A stretch of 64,000 nucleotides of DNA from Bradyrhizobium nitroreducens (GCF_002776695.1 NZ_LFJC01000003.1:6555984-6619983), one strand, 5' to 3'; shown: positions 10,858 through 20,002, counted from the stretch's first letter. A program made the numbers and translations. The notes: generated by a model not told the origin, from the sequence alone.

Positions 10858-12153
10858 TCAGGCCGCCACCCGGTCGATATCGGCCCGGATCGACCGTGCC
10901 GCCCAGATGAAGAGCAGGGCGCCGAGCGTGGTCGTGACCGCCGCCGAGAGCAGGGAATAGCGCACGGCTTCAGTGCCATAGCTACCCTTCAGCGCGTCGT
11001 TGACCATGCCGACCGCGAGCGGGCCGACGCCCTGGCCGAAGCAGGTGGCGGTCAACGCGATCAGCGCTGAGGCGAGCGCCCGCATGCTCGGCTTTGCCAC
11101 CGTCTGCGCGATCGCGAAGATCGGGCCGAGATGGAAGCCGACCAGGAACGAGGTCAGCGCCAGCATGGCAACCATCATCTTGAAGTCCTGCGTCAGCATG
11201 CACAGTGCGAACACCGGGCCGGCGAGTCCCGAAGTGATCGCGGGCGCCCACAGCTTCCAGCGGTCGTCGCGGCGGCTCACTTGCGCCACCACGAAACCGC
11301 CGAGCAGGGTGCCGGCCATGCCGGCAAGGCCCTTGAAGGTGCCGGCATAGGTGCCGATCTCGACGCTGGAGAGGTGATGCACGCGCGCCAGGAACGGCGG
11401 GATCCAGGCCGCGGTGGCGTAGTTCGTGTAGGTGGTGAGGCAGAATCCGATCAGCACGATGATGAAGCTTTGCTGCGAAACGAGAAAGCGCAGCGTCGGC
11501 CCGAGTGGCTCGGGCACGAAGCTCTCCTGCATCGCGCCGCGCTTCGGCTCGGAGATCGTCAGCCACAGCACGACGGCGAGCAGGATGCCGGGCAGGCCGG
11601 CGACATAGAACGCCATCCGCCAGCCATAGTGCTGGTTGACGTAGCCGCCGACGAAATAGCCGAGGAAGACGCCGAGATAGGTGCCGATGGCATAGATGCC
11701 GAGCGCGCGCGGGCGCTCGTTCTTGGCGAAGAGATCGGCGACGATGGATTGCGAGGCCGGAGAGCCCGCGGATTCGCCGATGCCGACGCCGATCCGCGCC
11801 AGCGCCAGCGAGGTGAGACTGGTCGCGGCGCCGCACAGCGCCGTCATCGCGCTCCAGAACGCGAAGGCCAATGCGACGATGTTGCGCCGGTTGAGCCGGT
11901 CGGCAACGCGCGCGATGGGAATGCCGAGCAGGGAATAGAACAACGCAAAGCCGAAACCGGCGAGCAGGCCCATCATGGTGTCGCTGAGGGCGAACTCCTT
12001 CTTGATCGGCTCGATCAGCACGTTGAAGATCGTTCGGTCGAGGAAGTTCAGCGCGTAGATGATTGTGAGCAGCCCCAGCACGTAATAGCGCCGCGCCGAG
12101 GGCTTTGCCGCGGCAGCCGTCTGCACCGACATTTGTGACGTCACGTCGACCAT
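10858..12153 (-). CDS. Major facilitator superfamily transporter
   Basis: A 431-residue, 12-helix inner membrane transporter. The start at 12153 follows GGGGGAAG; an in-frame TTG 12 bases upstream is less likely. The N-terminal half has ALNFLDRTIFNVLIEPI in TM1 and GIPIARVADRLNRRN in the loop between TM2 and TM3, the MFS loop signature. The pattern resembles the spinster-like/hexuronate-type MFS group. It starts 61 bp after the oxygenase gene on the same strand, so it is likely co-transcribed with it and imports the aromatic substrate. Substrate is inferred from context only. Confidence 0.85.
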   Translation of the reverse strand: MVDVTSQMSVQTAAAAKPSARRYYVLGLLTIIYALNFLDRTIFNVLIEPIKKEFALSDTMMGLLAGFGFALFYSLLGIPIARVADRLNRRNIVALAFAFWSAMTALCGAATSLTSLALARIGVGIGESAGSPASQSIVADLFAKNERPRALGIYAIGTYLGVFLGYFVGGYVNQHYGWRMAFYVAGLPGILLAVVLWLTISEPKRGAMQESFVPEPLGPTLRFLVSQQSFIIVLIGFCLTTYTNYATAAWIPPFLARVHHLSSVEIGTYAGTFKGLAGMAGTLLGGFVVAQVSRRDDRWKLWAPAITSGLAGPVFALCMLTQDFKMMVAMLALTSFLVGFHLGPIFAIAQTVAKPSMRALASALIALTATCFGQGVGPLAVGMVNDALKGSYGTEAVRYSLLSAAVTTTLGALLFIWAARSIRADIDRVAA

Positions 12154-12213
12154 GGCTTCCCCCAATTTGTGTTTATTATCGCTGCCGGTCCAGCTCCGTT
12201 TGGAGCTGGTAGA

Positions 12214-13404
12214 TCAGCCTTCGCGGATGTAATTCCCCGCTTCGAACTCCACCGGCGGCGCGCTCGCATCGAACGAGACGCCGATCGGGTCGCGGCCCGC
12301 GGCGAGCGCGTCGAGCTGATCGCTCAGCATGCGCCGGATCAGGAGGATGCCGCGGTCGCTCTGGCCGAAATGTTCCTCGGAGTGAACGGTGACCTCGCCC
12401 TGGCCGACCTGGGCCTCGTAGTCGCCCGGGAATTGCTGGTGCTCTGCCTCGGTCATGTCCCACCAGAACTTGCCGTTGAACTTCGAGCGCATCCGGCCGA
12501 TGTCGCCGGGGTTCTTGACGCGGCCGGCGACGTAGATGCGGAACGAGCCGTCGTCGATCGGCAGCACCCAGCCGATGGACTCGACGCGGGCGAACTGCGC
12601 GACGCGCGGGTTCGGCACCACGCGCAAGGTCGGCAGCGCCGCCTCGCTGACGCGATAGAACACCTTGCCGTCGTCCTGCTTGCGTTCGGAGCGCACGAGC
12701 ACGCCGCGCGGCGATTTCTCGAACTTCACCTCGGGGATGGAGGCCATCATGTCAGTGAATTGCGGCCCCGAGAACGAGCCGTGCAGCACCGGCACGTGAT
12801 AGGGATCGACCACGTTCTCGAAATGCTGCAGCCAGTTGCAGGGGATGATGGTGGGGCCGCCGCCGCCGATCGAGGAATCATCGGCCTCGACCTGCTCGCC
12901 GTCGTCCATGGTCTCCAGGCACTCGTAAGCCGGCAGCACCGGCCGTTTCTCGGCCGGGCCCATATAGGCGAAGATCAGGCCGTAGCGCTCCTCGACCGGA
13001 TACCAGGGCTGGCGCACCTTGTCCTTGAACTGGCCGCCGTCGGGCTCGCAGGGCTGCTCCAGGCAATGGCCCTCGGTGTCGAATTTCCAGCCGTGATAGC
13101 AGCAGCGGATGCCGTCCTCCTCGACCTTGCCGTAGTACAGCGTCGTGCCGCGATGGCAGCAGCGGGCGTGCAACAGGCCGGCGCGGCCGTGCTTGTCGCG
13201 GAACAGGACGAGATCCTCGCCGAGCGCGCGCACCTTCTTCGGTGTGTCGGTGGCGTCGGAAGCGAGCCCGACCGGATGCCAGTAGCGGCGCAGCAGTTCA
13301 CCCATCGGTGTGCCGCGCCCGACCGAGGTCAGCTCGGTGCGCGTGTGCGCCGGCTTCATCGCATAGGCCGTGCCGAGATCGCGATCCCGCTGGGTGATGG
13401 TCAT
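12214..13404 (-). CDS. Rieske non-heme iron oxygenase, large subunit (phthalate 4,5-dioxygenase-like)
   Basis: A 396-residue ring-hydroxylating oxygenase component. The start at 13404 follows GGGAGG; a longer frame to 13488 lacks a site. The Rieske [2Fe-2S] ligands are in the motif CCHRGT (C-x-H) and CCYHGW (C-x2-H) near residues 86-107. The mononuclear iron site is in VVDPYHVPVLHG (D-x2-H-x4-H), with the bridging Asp in that motif. The single-gene layout with no reductase or ferredoxin nearby is typical of the phthalate/vanillate-demethylase-like group, where the reductase is encoded elsewhere. The gene is divergent from a marR gene and followed by an MFS gene, so the likely role is uptake and first oxidation of an aromatic acid or ether. 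The exact substrate is unknown. Confidence 0.9.
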   Translation of the reverse strand: MTITQRDRDLGTAYAMKPAHTRTELTSVGRGTPMGELLRRYWHPVGLASDATDTPKKVRALGEDLVLFRDKHGRAGLLHARCCHRGTTLYYGKVEEDGIRCCYHGWKFDTEGHCLEQPCEPDGGQFKDKVRQPWYPVEERYGLIFAYMGPAEKRPVLPAYECLETMDDGEQVEADDSSIGGGGPTIIPCNWLQHFENVVDPYHVPVLHGSFSGPQFTDMMASIPEVKFEKSPRGVLVRSERKQDDGKVFYRVSEAALPTLRVVPNPRVAQFARVESIGWVLPIDDGSFRIYVAGRVKNPGDIGRMRSKFNGKFWWDMTEAEHQQFPGDYEAQVGQGEVTVHSEEHFGQSDRGILLIRRMLSDQLDALAAGRDPIGVSFDASAPPVEFEAGNYIREG

Positions 13405-13473
13405 GCCGGTCCTCCCGCTGCGGCCCTTGGTCCGGGCCTCATTCTTGCGCCTTGCCCAGAGTGAAAAATAATT

Positions 13474-13490
13474 CGTTGACAATGTCAACG
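13474..13490. promoter_or_regulatory. Perfect palindrome, likely MarR operator
   Basis: CGTTGACAATGTCAACG is a 17-base perfect inverted repeat in the space between the divergent oxygenase and marR genes, 69 bp from the oxygenase start and 113 bp from the marR start. It contains TTGACA on both strands, so a bound repressor could cover a -35 element in both directions. MarR dimers bind palindromes of this size. Binding is inferred. Confidence 0.6.
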
Positions 13491-13540
13491 ATCTTCCAAA
13501 TGCCTCTTAGATGCATTTGATGGGAAGGCCCGCGGGCTTT

Positions 13541-13585
13541 GGCAGGCTTGGACTTGGCAGGCCTGGGCTTGGCAGGCTTGGGCTT
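13541..13585 (+). repeat. Three tandem 15-bp repeats in the marR leader
   Basis: Units at 13541-13555, 13556-13570 and 13571-13585 read GGCAGGCTTGGACTT, GGCAGGCCTGGGCTT and GGCAGGCTTGGGCTT. A degenerate fourth unit precedes them and a fragment (TCTTGGCAGAGG) follows and supplies the Shine-Dalgarno of marR. Copy number could vary between strains by slippage. Confidence 0.8.
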
Positions 13586-13603
13586 TCTTGGCAGAGGTGG
13601 ATC

Positions 13604-14119
13604 ATGAGCCAGACCGAGAGCAGGGGCGGGGTGACGTCGCCCGCAGCGGAGGACAGCGAGCCGTCGGCCCCGGTCACCGTGATGCTGTCGTCGCGACTGA
13701 TGGTGCTCGCCAATCTGCTCAAGCGCGGTGCGATCCTGCGCTACAAGCGCCTCACCGGATTGTCCTCGGTCGAGTTTGGGCTCGTCGCTTCGCTCGGCCG
13801 CCGGCCGCCAATGAGCGTGGCGCGGCTCGCCGAAGCCGTCGGCCAGGACAAGGGGCAGATCAGCCGCGCGCTGGCCAATCTGGTGTCGCGCAAGCTGATC
13901 GCAAAATCGGCGAATCCGAAGGACAGCCGCGAGGTGCTGGTCTCGCTGACGGCGGCGGGCCTTGCCGCGCATGATGCGATCGTCGACGGCGCGCAGGAGC
14001 GCAACCGGCGCCTGCTGGAAGATCTGAGTGAAGCCGAATTCCACACGCTGCTGGGTCAGGTTGACCGGCTCACGGCGATCGCCGCCGAGATGCTCGAGAG
14101 CGAGAAGAACGCGCGTTGA
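13604..14119 (+). CDS. MarR-family transcriptional regulator
   Basis: A 171-residue winged-helix regulator. The ATG at 13604 is preceded by AGAGGTGG. The same frame stays open to 13511 through the tandem repeats, but that extension would be a GRLGL-type repeat and is probably untranslated. The DNA-binding part shows LSSVEFGLVASLGRRPPMSVARLAEAV, then the recognition helix GQISRALANLVSRKLI, and the wing NPKDSREVLVSLTAAG. A C-terminal dimerisation helix follows. It is divergent from the oxygenase gene with a perfect palindrome between them, so it most likely represses the oxygenase/MFS operon and itself until an aromatic ligand binds. Confidence 0.9.
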   Translation: MSQTESRGGVTSPAAEDSEPSAPVTVMLSSRLMVLANLLKRGAILRYKRLTGLSSVEFGLVASLGRRPPMSVARLAEAVGQDKGQISRALANLVSRKLIAKSANPKDSREVLVSLTAAGLAAHDAIVDGAQERNRRLLEDLSEAEFHTLLGQVDRLTAIAAEMLESEKNAR

Positions 14120-14151
14120 TCTCGCAGCGATCTCTCGACATGTTGGATCGC

Positions 14152-14171
14152 TTCTAAGAGTCCTTCTAAGA
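14152..14171 (+). promoter_or_regulatory. Direct repeat TTCTAAGA, possible iron-response site
   Basis: TTCTAAGA occurs at 14152-14159 and 14164-14171, spaced 12 bp centre to centre, about 90 bp upstream of the TonB receptor start. The TTCTAA core equals a half site of the Irr/ICE motif known from Bradyrhizobium iron control, but here the halves are direct rather than inverted. The assignment is tentative. Confidence 0.3.
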
Positions 14172-14260
14172 CCTTTTCAATTAGGGAATTTTCGCACCCT
14201 CACATAAGCGTCGTCGTCGAGCGCGTGCCGTCCGGGGACAGGCGGCATGACGCATCGGGC

Positions 14261-16549
14261 ATGCAGCTTTGGGGTGGCGCGTTGAACAGTCTTGGAATGC
14301 TGCGGTCGGCCGTATTGGCGACCGCGTCCGCTTTGGTCCTGGTCCCGCAGGCATCGCTTGCGCAATCGTCGGCACAAGGTGGTGCAACGAACCTGCCGTC
14401 GGTGACGGTCATCGCGCCGGAAGCGCGCCGCCGCGCGACCACGACCCCTCAACGCCGTGCGCCGCGGGCCTCGGAGCAGAGCGTTGCCAGCCGCAAGCCG
14501 CAGCCCCGCCGCGATGTCGGCTTCGTCGAGACCCCGCGCGGGCCGGTGCACGGCTACGTCGCCGGGCGCAGCTCGTCCGGCACCAAGACCAATACGCCGA
14601 TCATGGAGACGCCGCAGGCGGTGTCGGTGATCGGCGCCGAGCAGATCCGCGACCAGAAGCCGACCAAGCTCGACGAGGTGCTGCGCTACACCGCCGGCGT
14701 GCGGGCAGGGACCTTCGGCGCCGACACGCGCAACGATTGGTGGCTGATCCGCGGCTTCAAGTCCGACGACATCGGACTGTTCCTCGACGGCATGCAGCTG
14801 TTCTACACCTCCTATGCAAGCTGGCGGTTGCCGCCGTCCAACATGGAGCGCGTCGAAGTCCTGCGCGGTCCGTCGGCCGTGCTCTATGGCGGATCGAGCC
14901 CGAGTGGCATCGTCAACGTCATCAGCAAGATGCCGCCCACCGAGCCGATCCGCTACGTCGAGACCGGCGTCAACAATTTCGGCAACGCCTATGTCGGCTT
15001 CGATGTCGCCGGGCCGATCGCGACCCGTCCGCAGGACGGCAAGCTGTTCTACCGCGTCGTCGGCGAGGTCAGGAACGGCGGTACGCAGGTCGACTTCACG
15101 CCCGACAACAATTACTTCATCGCGCCGTCCTTCACGTGGAAGCCGGATGCCGACACGTCCTTCACGGTGCTCGCATCGGCCTCGAAGACGGACACGAGGG
15201 GCATCAATTTCCTGCCCTACCAGGGCACGGTGACGAACGCGCCGTTCGGCAAGATCCCGACCAGCTTCTTCGTCGGCGACCCCAGCGTCGACAAGTTCAC
15301 GCGCGAGCAGGAGATGCTCGGCTACCAGTTCGAACGCAATCTCACCGACGACCTCACGTTCCGGCAGAATGCGCGGTTCGCGCATATCGACCTGACCTAT
15401 CGCGGCTACATCGGCAACGGTTGGGACAACATCAACACCGCCACGATGGGGCGATATAATTGGTACGCGAAGAACACGGCAAATCAGGCCGATCTCGACA
15501 ACCAGCTGGAGTACCGCTTCAACACCGGTCCGGTGAAGCACACCATGCTGTTCGGGGTCGATCTGAAGGGCTATCAGATCGACGACTACCAGAGCTTCAA
15601 TTTCGGCACCGTCCCCTCGATCAACGTCTTCAATCCCGCCTATGGCCTCAGCATTCCGCTGGCGGGTGCGCCGTTCCGCAACTTCCTGATCACGCAGAAG
15701 CAGGCGGGCACCTATCTCCAGGACCAGATGAAGCTCGGCAATTTCACGCTGGTGCTGAGCGGCCGTAACGACTGGGTCGAGACGACGCAAGACGCCCGCG
15801 ACACCGGCGCAAATGTCGCCAGCCGCAATGACAGCAAGTTCAGCGGGCGCGCCGGCCTGATCTACAATTTCGACAACGGCATTGCGCCTTACGTCTCTTA
15901 CGCGACCAGCTACAATCCGATCATCGGTCTCAACGCGCAGAACCAGCTGTTCCTGCCGGAAACCGGCAAGCAGGCTGAAATCGGCGTGAAGGTCGCGCCG
16001 AAGGGGTTCGACGGCTATTTCACCGCCTCGGTGTTCGACCTGAAGCGCCAGAACGTGGCCACCACCGATCCGTCGAATGCGCTGCTGCAAACCCAGACCG
16101 GCGAGGTGACCTCGCGCGGCATCGAGCTCGAAGCGGTGGCCAATGCCACCAGGGAACTCAAGCTGATCGGCGCCTTCACCGCCTATCATCTCTTCAACAG
16201 CCGGGATCTCGATCCGTCGCTGGTCGGAAAGACCCCGACCAACACGCCCGAGATGCTGGTGTCGGGCTGGGCCGACTACACCTTCAAGGACGGACCGCTC
16301 GAGGGCTTCGGCTTCGGCGGCGGCGTCCGCTATATCGGCGCGTCCTGGGCCGATGCGGCCAACACGCTCGAGGTTCCCGCGGTGGTGCTCGGCGACCTCG
16401 CGCTCCATTACGAATGGCAGAACTGGCGGACGGCGCTCAACGTCATCAACCTGACCGACAAGATCTACGTCGCGAGCTGTTCGTCCGCGACGTCCTGCTT
16501 CTATGGCGACCGCCGGCGCGTCACTGCCAGTGTCTCCTACAAATGGTGA
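14261..16549 (+). CDS. TonB-dependent siderophore receptor (FhuA/FpvA type)
   Basis: An outer membrane receptor of about 762 residues for ferric siderophore uptake. The signal peptide is LRSAVLATASALVLVPQASLAQ. Starts at 14225 (GTG), 14261 (ATG) or 14294 (ATG) are all possible; I chose 14261. A disordered basic stretch follows, then the plug domain with METPQAVSVIGAEQIRD and the motif RVEVLRGPSAVLYGGSSPSGIVNVISK. The 22-strand barrel ends in an aromatic terminus, ASVSYKW. The plug motifs belong to the hydroxamate-type siderophore receptor group. It lies after marR on the same strand but with a 141-bp gap and a possible iron box, so it is probably an independent transcript. Confidence 0.92.
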   Translation: MQLWGGALNSLGMLRSAVLATASALVLVPQASLAQSSAQGGATNLPSVTVIAPEARRRATTTPQRRAPRASEQSVASRKPQPRRDVGFVETPRGPVHGYVAGRSSSGTKTNTPIMETPQAVSVIGAEQIRDQKPTKLDEVLRYTAGVRAGTFGADTRNDWWLIRGFKSDDIGLFLDGMQLFYTSYASWRLPPSNMERVEVLRGPSAVLYGGSSPSGIVNVISKMPPTEPIRYVETGVNNFGNAYVGFDVAGPIATRPQDGKLFYRVVGEVRNGGTQVDFTPDNNYFIAPSFTWKPDADTSFTVLASASKTDTRGINFLPYQGTVTNAPFGKIPTSFFVGDPSVDKFTREQEMLGYQFERNLTDDLTFRQNARFAHIDLTYRGYIGNGWDNINTATMGRYNWYAKNTANQADLDNQLEYRFNTGPVKHTMLFGVDLKGYQIDDYQSFNFGTVPSINVFNPAYGLSIPLAGAPFRNFLITQKQAGTYLQDQMKLGNFTLVLSGRNDWVETTQDARDTGANVASRNDSKFSGRAGLIYNFDNGIAPYVSYATSYNPIIGLNAQNQLFLPETGKQAEIGVKVAPKGFDGYFTASVFDLKRQNVATTDPSNALLQTQTGEVTSRGIELEAVANATRELKLIGAFTAYHLFNSRDLDPSLVGKTPTNTPEMLVSGWADYTFKDGPLEGFGFGGGVRYIGASWADAANTLEVPAVVLGDLALHYEWQNWRTALNVINLTDKIYVASCSSATSCFYGDRRRVTASVSYKW

Positions 16550-17236
16550 GGATGGGGAGGAGGGCGGCATCTGGTGCCGCTGATCTTCCTTCGGGCGATA
16601 GATGAGCTCCCGGCTATGCCCCCCGGCCTGAAGCTCATCCGAGCGCGGCGCGCGCGGCGGCCTTGGACGTCGCCGCCGCCGCGCTCGCGATCGGCCGGAC
16701 CGCAATATATCGCCCGATCGTGCCGCTCGCTTGAGGGGGCAGACCGGTCCCACCGCGATGCATGGCTCGTCTGATCGCTTTGCGCCTGTGGATAGGTGTC
16801 TTTGCGGCAACTCCTCCCGGCCCGCGACCGTGATGATCATCGGCCGTCTGGCGGCGCTGCTCGGGATGACCTTCGGCAATATGGCGCCGGGGTGACAGCC
16901 GGGCGCTTCCGCCGGTGACCACGGCTCGGTTTGGGTGCGCGCCCCGCGCCCGAAACCGCGTTTTTCTCGGACGAAGCACGGCAAAGTGGGGCCATGGCCT
17001 GTGCGCCGCAATCTCGAGCTGCTACCCTGCAAAACCGGTGGCTGCCCTTGCTGGGCCCTGCGATCTGCTCCATACCAGCGCGGGGTGATTCCGGGATTTT
17101 CACCGCTCCGGGGGCGGCAAAAGGGCCTGAAAAGAGCGTGTCTTGCGCCCATTGGTGCACTGCGCTAAGGCTCAGAACAATTCCAAATCGGACGAATCCG
17201 TGGCTGTCCCGAGGCTGCGGAAAAAAGGGCTCGCCA
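16550..17236. other. Intergenic region upstream of the nuo operon
   Basis: Nearly 690 bp without a gene I can support. Long open frames on the minus strand here are only GC-driven and carry no family motif. The nuo promoter must lie in the 3' part; TTGCGC near 17139 and TAAGGC 17 bases later are the only weak sigma70-like pair I see. The stretch could also hold a decayed gene or a small RNA, but nothing in it has a terminator signature. Confidence 0.4.
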
Positions 17237-17602
17237 ATGAGCGGCATTCTGCAGAACTATCTTCCACTCGTCGTCTTTATAGCGGTAGCGGGCCTCATCG
17301 GCCTCGTGCTGCTGATCGCGCCCTTCATCGTGGCGTTCCAGCAGCCGGATCCGGAAAAGCTGTCGGCGTATGAGTGCGGTTTCAACGCCTTCGACGACGC
17401 GCGCATGAAGTTCGACGTCCGCTTCTACCTGGTCGCCATCCTCTTCATCATCTTCGACCTCGAGGTGGCGTTCCTGTTTCCCTGGGCGGTGGCGTTCGGC
17501 AAGCTTGGCGCGACCGGCTTCTGGTCCATGGTGGTGTTCCTCGCCGTGCTGACGGTCGGGTTCGCCTATGAATGGAAGAAAGGGGCACTGGAATGGGATT
17601 GA
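17237..17602 (+). CDS. nuoA: NADH-quinone oxidoreductase subunit A
   Basis: A 121-residue membrane-arm subunit of complex I with three helices (about residues 8-32, 60-85, 92-112). The conserved loop has KLSAYECGFNAFDDAR, including the Cys that lies near the quinone chamber entrance. The start at 17237 gives the family's normal length; the frame is open further upstream without sense. First gene of the operon. Its last 10 bases overlap nuoB. Confidence 0.97.
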   Translation: MSGILQNYLPLVVFIAVAGLIGLVLLIAPFIVAFQQPDPEKLSAYECGFNAFDDARMKFDVRFYLVAILFIIFDLEVAFLFPWAVAFGKLGATGFWSMVVFLAVLTVGFAYEWKKGALEWD

Positions 17603-18180
17603 ACCCTGCATCGTCCGCCGGTCCGGTTGTTGCGCCGGCCGCCAAGGGCATTCTCGACCCGTCGACCGGCAAGCCGGTCGGGGCCAATGATCCGTTCTTC
17701 CTCGAGGTCAATTCCGAGCTGTCCGACAAGGGCTTCTTCGTGGCCGCGACCGACGACCTCATTACCTGGGCCCGTACCGGCTCCCTGATGTGGATGACCT
17801 TCGGTCTCGCCTGCTGCGCGGTCGAGATGATGCAGGTGTCGATGCCGCGCTACGACGTCGAGCGCTTCGGCTTCGCGCCGCGTGCCTCGCCGCGCCAGTC
17901 CGACGTGATGATCGTCGCGGGCACCTTGACCAACAAGATGGCGCCCGCGCTGCGCAAGGTCTACGACCAGATGCCGGAGCCGCGCTACGTCATCTCGATG
18001 GGCTCCTGCGCCAATGGCGGCGGCTACTATCACTATTCCTACTCGGTCGTGCGAGGCTGCGACCGCATCGTGCCGATCGACATCTACGTGCCGGGCTGCC
18101 CGCCCACGGCGGAAGCGCTGCTCTACGGCGTGCTGCTGCTGCAGAAGAAGATCCGGCGCACCGGCACCATCGAACGCTAA
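17593..18180 (+). CDS. nuoB: NADH-quinone oxidoreductase subunit B (cluster N2)
   Basis: A 195-residue peripheral subunit that carries the terminal [4Fe-4S] cluster N2, which passes electrons to ubiquinone. Ligands are visible: C74 and C75 (GLACCAVEM), C139 (MGSCANGGG) and C169 (VPGCPPTAEALL). The ATG at 17593 lies inside the end of nuoA behind AAGGGGCACTGGA, indicating coupling. The N-terminal 35 residues are a poorly conserved Pro/Ala-rich extension. Confidence 0.98.
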   Translation: MGLNPASSAGPVVAPAAKGILDPSTGKPVGANDPFFLEVNSELSDKGFFVAATDDLITWARTGSLMWMTFGLACCAVEMMQVSMPRYDVERFGFAPRASPRQSDVMIVAGTLTNKMAPALRKVYDQMPEPRYVISMGSCANGGGYYHYSYSVVRGCDRIVPIDIYVPGCPPTAEALLYGVLLLQKKIRRTGTIER

Positions 18181-18191
18181 GGTTTTACGTC

Positions 18192-18803
18192 ATGGACGAC
18201 GCCAAGCTCGACGCCCTGGGGCAGACGATCGTTAGCGCGCTTCCGGGCGCCGCCACCGGTCATTCGGTGGCCTTCAACCAGCTGACGGTTGATGTCGAGG
18301 CCAGCAAGATCGTCGAGGTGGTCAAATACCTCCGCGACGACCCGAGCTGCCGCTTCATCAACTTCACCGACATCACGGCCGCGGACTATCCGTCGCGCGA
18401 GAAGCGCTTCGACGTGATCTATCACTTCCTGTCGCCGACCCTGAACACCCGCATCCGGCTCAAGGCCCAGGCCGACGAGACCACGCAGGTGCCGTCGCTG
18501 ATCGAGGTGTTCCCCGGCGCCGACTGGTTCGAGCGCGAGGCCTACGACCTCTACGGCGTGTTCTTCGTCGGCCATCCCGACATGCGCCGCATCCTCACCG
18601 ATTACGGCTTCGAGGGCCATCCGCTGCGCAAGGATTTCCCGACCACCGGCTTCGTCGAGGTCCGCTACGACGACCAGGAGAAGCGGGTGGTGTACGAGCC
18701 CGTCCGGCTCAACCAGGAATTCCGCAAGTTCGATTTCCTCTCGCCGTGGGAAGGGGCGGACTATCCGCTTCCCGGTGACGAGAAGGCGGGACCGAAGGCC
18801 TGA
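18192..18803 (+). CDS. nuoC: NADH-quinone oxidoreductase subunit C (30 kDa)
   Basis: A 203-residue hydrophilic subunit of the connecting module with no cofactor. The 30-kDa family signature is ADWFEREAYDLYGVFFVGHPDMRRILTDYGF, split by family logic into ERE.YDLYG and HPDMRRIL.DYGF.GHPLRKDFP (residues about 115-160). As in other alphaproteobacteria, nuoC and nuoD are separate, unlike the fused enterobacterial NuoCD. It starts 11 bp after nuoB. Confidence 0.97.
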   Translation: MDDAKLDALGQTIVSALPGAATGHSVAFNQLTVDVEASKIVEVVKYLRDDPSCRFINFTDITAADYPSREKRFDVIYHFLSPTLNTRIRLKAQADETTQVPSLIEVFPGADWFEREAYDLYGVFFVGHPDMRRILTDYGFEGHPLRKDFPTTGFVEVRYDDQEKRVVYEPVRLNQEFRKFDFLSPWEGADYPLPGDEKAGPKA

Positions 18804-18805
18804 TC

Positions 18806-20002
18806 ATGAACGAGCAACCCGAACAGCTTCGCAACTTTACGATCAACTTCGGACCGCAGCATCCGGCGGCGCACGGCGTTCTGCGCCTCGTGCTGGAGCT
18901 TGACGGCGAAGTCGTCGCCCGCGTCGATCCCCATATCGGACTGCTTCACCGCGGCACCGAGAAGCTGATCGAGCAGAAGACCTATCTGCAGGCGATCCCT
19001 TACTTCGACCGGCTCGACTACGTCGCGCCGATGAACCAGGAGCACGCCTTCTGCCTCGCCGCCGAAAAGCTGCTCGGCATCGAGGTGCCGCGCCGCGGCC
19101 AGCTGATCCGCGTGCTCTATTGCGAGATCGGCCGCATCCTCTCGCATCTTCTGAACGTCACCACGCAGGCGATGGACGTCGGCGCGCTGACCCCGCCGCT
19201 GTGGGGTTTCGAAGAGCGCGAGAAGCTGATGGTGTTCTACGAGCGCGCTTCGGGCAGCCGCATGCATGCGGCCTTCTTCCGCGTCGGCGGCGTGCATCAG
19301 GACCTGCCGCAGAAGCTGGTCGACGACATCGAGGCTTGGTGCGATCCGTTCCTGAAGGTCGTGGACGACCTCGACCGCCTGCTCACCGCCAACCGCATCT
19401 TCAAGCAGCGCAACGTCGACATCGGCGTGGTGCCGCTGAAGGAAGCCTGGGAGTGGGGCTTCTCCGGCGTGATGGTGCGCGGCTCGGGCGCGGCCTGGGA
19501 CCTGCGCAAGTCGCAGCCCTACGAATGCTATGCCGAGATGGATTTCGACATCCCGATCGGCAAGAACGGCGATTGCTACGACCGCTATCTGATCCGCATG
19601 GAAGAGATGCGCCAGTCCGTGCGCATCATGAAGCAGTGCATCCAGAAGCTGAACGCGCCCGACGGCAGGGGCCCCGTCGTCGTCGAAGACAACAAGGTCG
19701 CGCCGCCGCGCCGCGGCGAGATGAAGCGCTCGATGGAAGCGCTGATCCACCACTTCAAGCTCTACACCGAAGGCGTTCACGTGCCGGCCGGCGAAGTCTA
19801 TGCCGCGGTCGAGGCGCCCAAGGGCGAGTTCGGCGTCTATCTGATCTCCGACGGCACCAACAAGCCCTACAAGTGCAAGATCCGCGCGCCGGGCTTTGCG
19901 CATCTGCAGGCGATGGATCACATCTGCCGCGGCCATCTGCTCGCCGACGTCTCGGCGATCCTCGGCTCGCTCGACATCGTGTTCGGAGAGGTCGATCGGT
20001 GA
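18806..20002 (+). CDS. nuoD: NADH-quinone oxidoreductase subunit D (49 kDa)
   Basis: A 398-residue subunit that forms the ubiquinone pocket together with NuoB. Family marks are the NFGPQHPAAHGVLR start, the DPHIGLLHRGTEKLIE loop, which holds the quinone-head His, SRMHAAFFRVGGVHQD and the ending LDIVFGEVDR. It begins 2 bp after nuoC. Its stop overlaps the next start by 1 base (TGATG). That next gene is not a complex I subunit but an FkbM methyltransferase. Confidence 0.98.
   Translation: MNEQPEQLRNFTINFGPQHPAAHGVLRLVLELDGEVVARVDPHIGLLHRGTEKLIEQKTYLQAIPYFDRLDYVAPMNQEHAFCLAAEKLLGIEVPRRGQLIRVLYCEIGRILSHLLNVTTQAMDVGALTPPLWGFEEREKLMVFYERASGSRMHAAFFRVGGVHQDLPQKLVDDIEAWCDPFLKVVDDLDRLLTANRIFKQRNVDIGVVPLKEAWEWGFSGVMVRGSGAAWDLRKSQPYECYAEMDFDIPIGKNGDCYDRYLIRMEEMRQSVRIMKQCIQKLNAPDGRGPVVVEDNKVAPPRRGEMKRSMEALIHHFKLYTEGVHVPAGEVYAAVEAPKGEFGVYLISDGTNKPYKCKIRAPGFAHLQAMDHICRGHLLADVSAILGSLDIVFGEVDR

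Noticed and set aside
13511..13603. A longer N-terminus for the MarR regulator through the tandem repeats
   Set aside because: The ATG at 13604 has a good ribosome site and begins where family similarity begins. The extension would be a GRLGL repeat with no known role. It is kept only as an option in the findings.
14177..17152. A 991-codon minus-strand frame over the siderophore receptor and the pre-nuo gap
   Set aside because: Most of it is opposite the receptor gene. The part in the gap shows no domain, and no start with a ribosome site was found.
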